7,061 nt of DNA from Planctomycetaceae bacterium (GTDB taxonomy: Bacteria; Planctomycetota; Planctomycetia; Planctomycetales; Planctomycetaceae). The translations under genes and the position numbers were made by a program. Under the pieces are notes generated by a model. That model did not search any database. It was not told where the DNA came from and saw only the letters and a list, made by a program, of their open reading frames with translations. Within the stretch, counting starts at the first letter, position 1; every line of letters starts with the position of its first letter. The DNA lies in assembly GCA_003503535.1 (NCBI GenBank), contig DOCI01000328.1, positions 20,089-27,149 of the forward strand. Reading direction: 5' to 3'. Below, in pieces: positions 5,962 through 7,061 of this stretch.

Positions 5962-6920
5962 TAACTCCAATTTTAATACCCGCACGCAAGTCCTTGACCC
6001 TATTGCCGTGGAGCCTGGTTGGGGTTTCACTGCTGATTGTTGCTTTTTCAATCATCAGCCCCAGCGTGCATTTATATATTATTTCCATCTGCTTCTTCTG
6101 GCCGGGAGTAATACTCCTGATGACCTCCCCGAACGAGAGTTCTGTGATGACTGTTACTGGCGAGCAGATTGAAGACGAAGATCATCAGTCATTACTGCAT
6201 TTTTCAGAGGTCGAAGGAATTCGATTCGCAAATCGGACGGCTCTTGAGGAGACCTATCAAGGCCATAAGAAAAGCACGCTGGAACTCATTCATTCTGGTG
6301 GATATTTCACGATTCCAAATCTATCTCCCAAAGTTGCACAAGAGATTCAAAATCGAATTGAATCCGTTTTGATTTCTCAACTGAGTCAAAGAAATACAGT
6401 CAATGAATTGAAGGGTTTCTGGAACAAGCAGGTTGAGCTCTTTGATGAATCCAGAATTTATGCATTCAAATCTCGTGAGAATAATTATCTGTACGTCGAT
6501 AAAAGCCTCAAAAAAGTATTAGGGGCCATTTGCCTGGTCGGATTCAGTGCTGTGCTAGTTGGGGCAATCGGAGAGAGTTTTGAATGGACTTCTGTAGGAA
6601 TAATGGTAGGAATTATATCGAGCATTATTTTAATCATCATTTCAATATCGAGAGAGGCTCGAAATCGCAGTGCTCAGAATTTATTGAGCAATTCTGGCAT
6701 AGTCATCAGCCCCGGAGGACTTGCTCTACGACAGCAAGATATGAAAGGCGTATTGCGCTGGGATGAAATCCAGGATATCGTCATTCCCAAAAATAAGAAC
6801 TGGAGTCAGGCACTCGAACTAAAAATTGCAGGTGGGAAAATTATCCTGTCTGATGTTTATGAGGTGCCGATGTCAATCATTCGGGAGTTACTGACAAGTT
6901 ACTGGCAGCCTCCAGAGTGA
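5937..6920 (+). CDS. Membrane protein with two 'membrane hairpin plus PH-like' modules
   Basis: The protein has 327 residues and no family I can name with certainty. Two hydrophobic segments at about 25-41 and 46-62 are followed by a soluble part (66-150), then two more at about 194-211 and 218-237 and a second soluble part (250-327). The soluble parts resemble each other: LLHFSEVEGI (86-95) with VLRWDEIQDI (272-281); LELIHSGGYFTI (115-126) with LELKIAGGKIIL (293-304); each ends in a helix (KVAQEIQNRIESV; PMSIIRELLTSYW). The strand-rich pattern with a closing helix fits bacterial PH-like domains found next to membrane hairpins (inference). A 44-residue linker lies between the modules. The GTG start has a GGAG Shine-Dalgarno and overlaps the CPBP gene by 25 bases, so the three genes form one transcription unit. 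An accessory or substrate-presenting role for the protease is possible but not shown. Confidence 0.85.
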   Translation: MDRDSATIITPILIPARKSLTLLPWSLVGVSLLIVAFSIISPSVHLYIISICFFWPGVILLMTSPNESSVMTVTGEQIEDEDHQSLLHFSEVEGIRFANRTALEETYQGHKKSTLELIHSGGYFTIPNLSPKVAQEIQNRIESVLISQLSQRNTVNELKGFWNKQVELFDESRIYAFKSRENNYLYVDKSLKKVLGAICLVGFSAVLVGAIGESFEWTSVGIMVGIISSIILIIISISREARNRSAQNLLSNSGIVISPGGLALRQQDMKGVLRWDEIQDIVIPKNKNWSQALELKIAGGKIILSDVYEVPMSIIRELLTSYWQPPE

Positions 6921-6987
6921 TTGCACTTTACATCAATTAGGCCGAGCGTAGAGACCGTCGGTCCATCCCATTCGAGTGTCGATATTT

Positions 6988-7026
6988 CTGGGGGCTGCGC
7001 TTCGACCCCAGCCACCCATGTTTTTT
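6988..7026 (+). terminator. Hairpin with T-run ending the membrane operon
   Basis: CTGGGG (6988-6993) pairs with CCCCAG (7006-7011) around a 12-base loop, followed nine bases later by six Ts (7021-7026). It lies 67 bases after the last operon stop. The T-run is further from the stem than in a classic intrinsic terminator, so termination is likely but not certain. The remaining bases (6921-6987 and 7027-7061) show no gene; a short near-palindrome (GACCG-T-CGGTC) lies at 6953-6963. Confidence 0.55.
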
Positions 7027-7061
7027 GGTGTGAGCTTGTTATACGCTTTCTAATTTGAAAT

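Overview
The window looks like chromosomal DNA from a member of the Planctomycetota, most like the Planctomycetaceae and relatives. This rests on protein types and style: a secreted DUF1080 (3-keto-disaccharide hydrolase-like) protein, a secreted SGNH hydrolase, a short secreted leucine-rich-repeat protein with a Lys/Glu/Pro tail, a sulfotransferase of the type common in these bacteria, several genes without a clear Shine-Dalgarno, and hairpin repeats in the gaps. The assignment is inference from gene content; no marker gene is present.

Left part (1-2925): an SGNH/GDSL hydrolase on the minus strand runs off the left edge, so its C-terminus is missing. A gap of about 380 bp separates it from a divergent secreted LRR protein. 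That gene converges on a secreted DUF1080 protein, with a long imperfect hairpin between them. All three proteins carry signal peptides and would act in the periplasm or envelope.

Middle (3121-4426): a cytosolic PAPS-dependent sulfotransferase, divergent from the DUF1080 gene and closed by a perfect 8-bp hairpin. Converging on it is a minus-strand tRNA-like gene. It has a canonical T-arm and a possible UGA (Ser) anticodon, but no U8, an over-long acceptor helix and an unusual two-hairpin variable region.

Right part (4574-6920): three tightly overlapping plus-strand genes form one operon of membrane proteins: a four-helix membrane protein of unknown family, a zinc-ribbon protein fused to a CPBP (CAAX/Rce1-like) intramembrane protease, and a membrane protein that appears to be an internal duplication of 'two-helix hairpin plus PH-like domain'. 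The leader carries a 7-7-7 dyad and a five-codon mini-ORF overlapping the chosen start by ATGA. A hairpin with a T-run follows the operon. The operon is visibly richer in AT than the sulfotransferase gene.

The two items most worth following up are the odd tRNA-like gene and the uncharacterised three-gene membrane/protease operon. I see no CRISPR array, insertion sequence, transposase, phage gene or rRNA.
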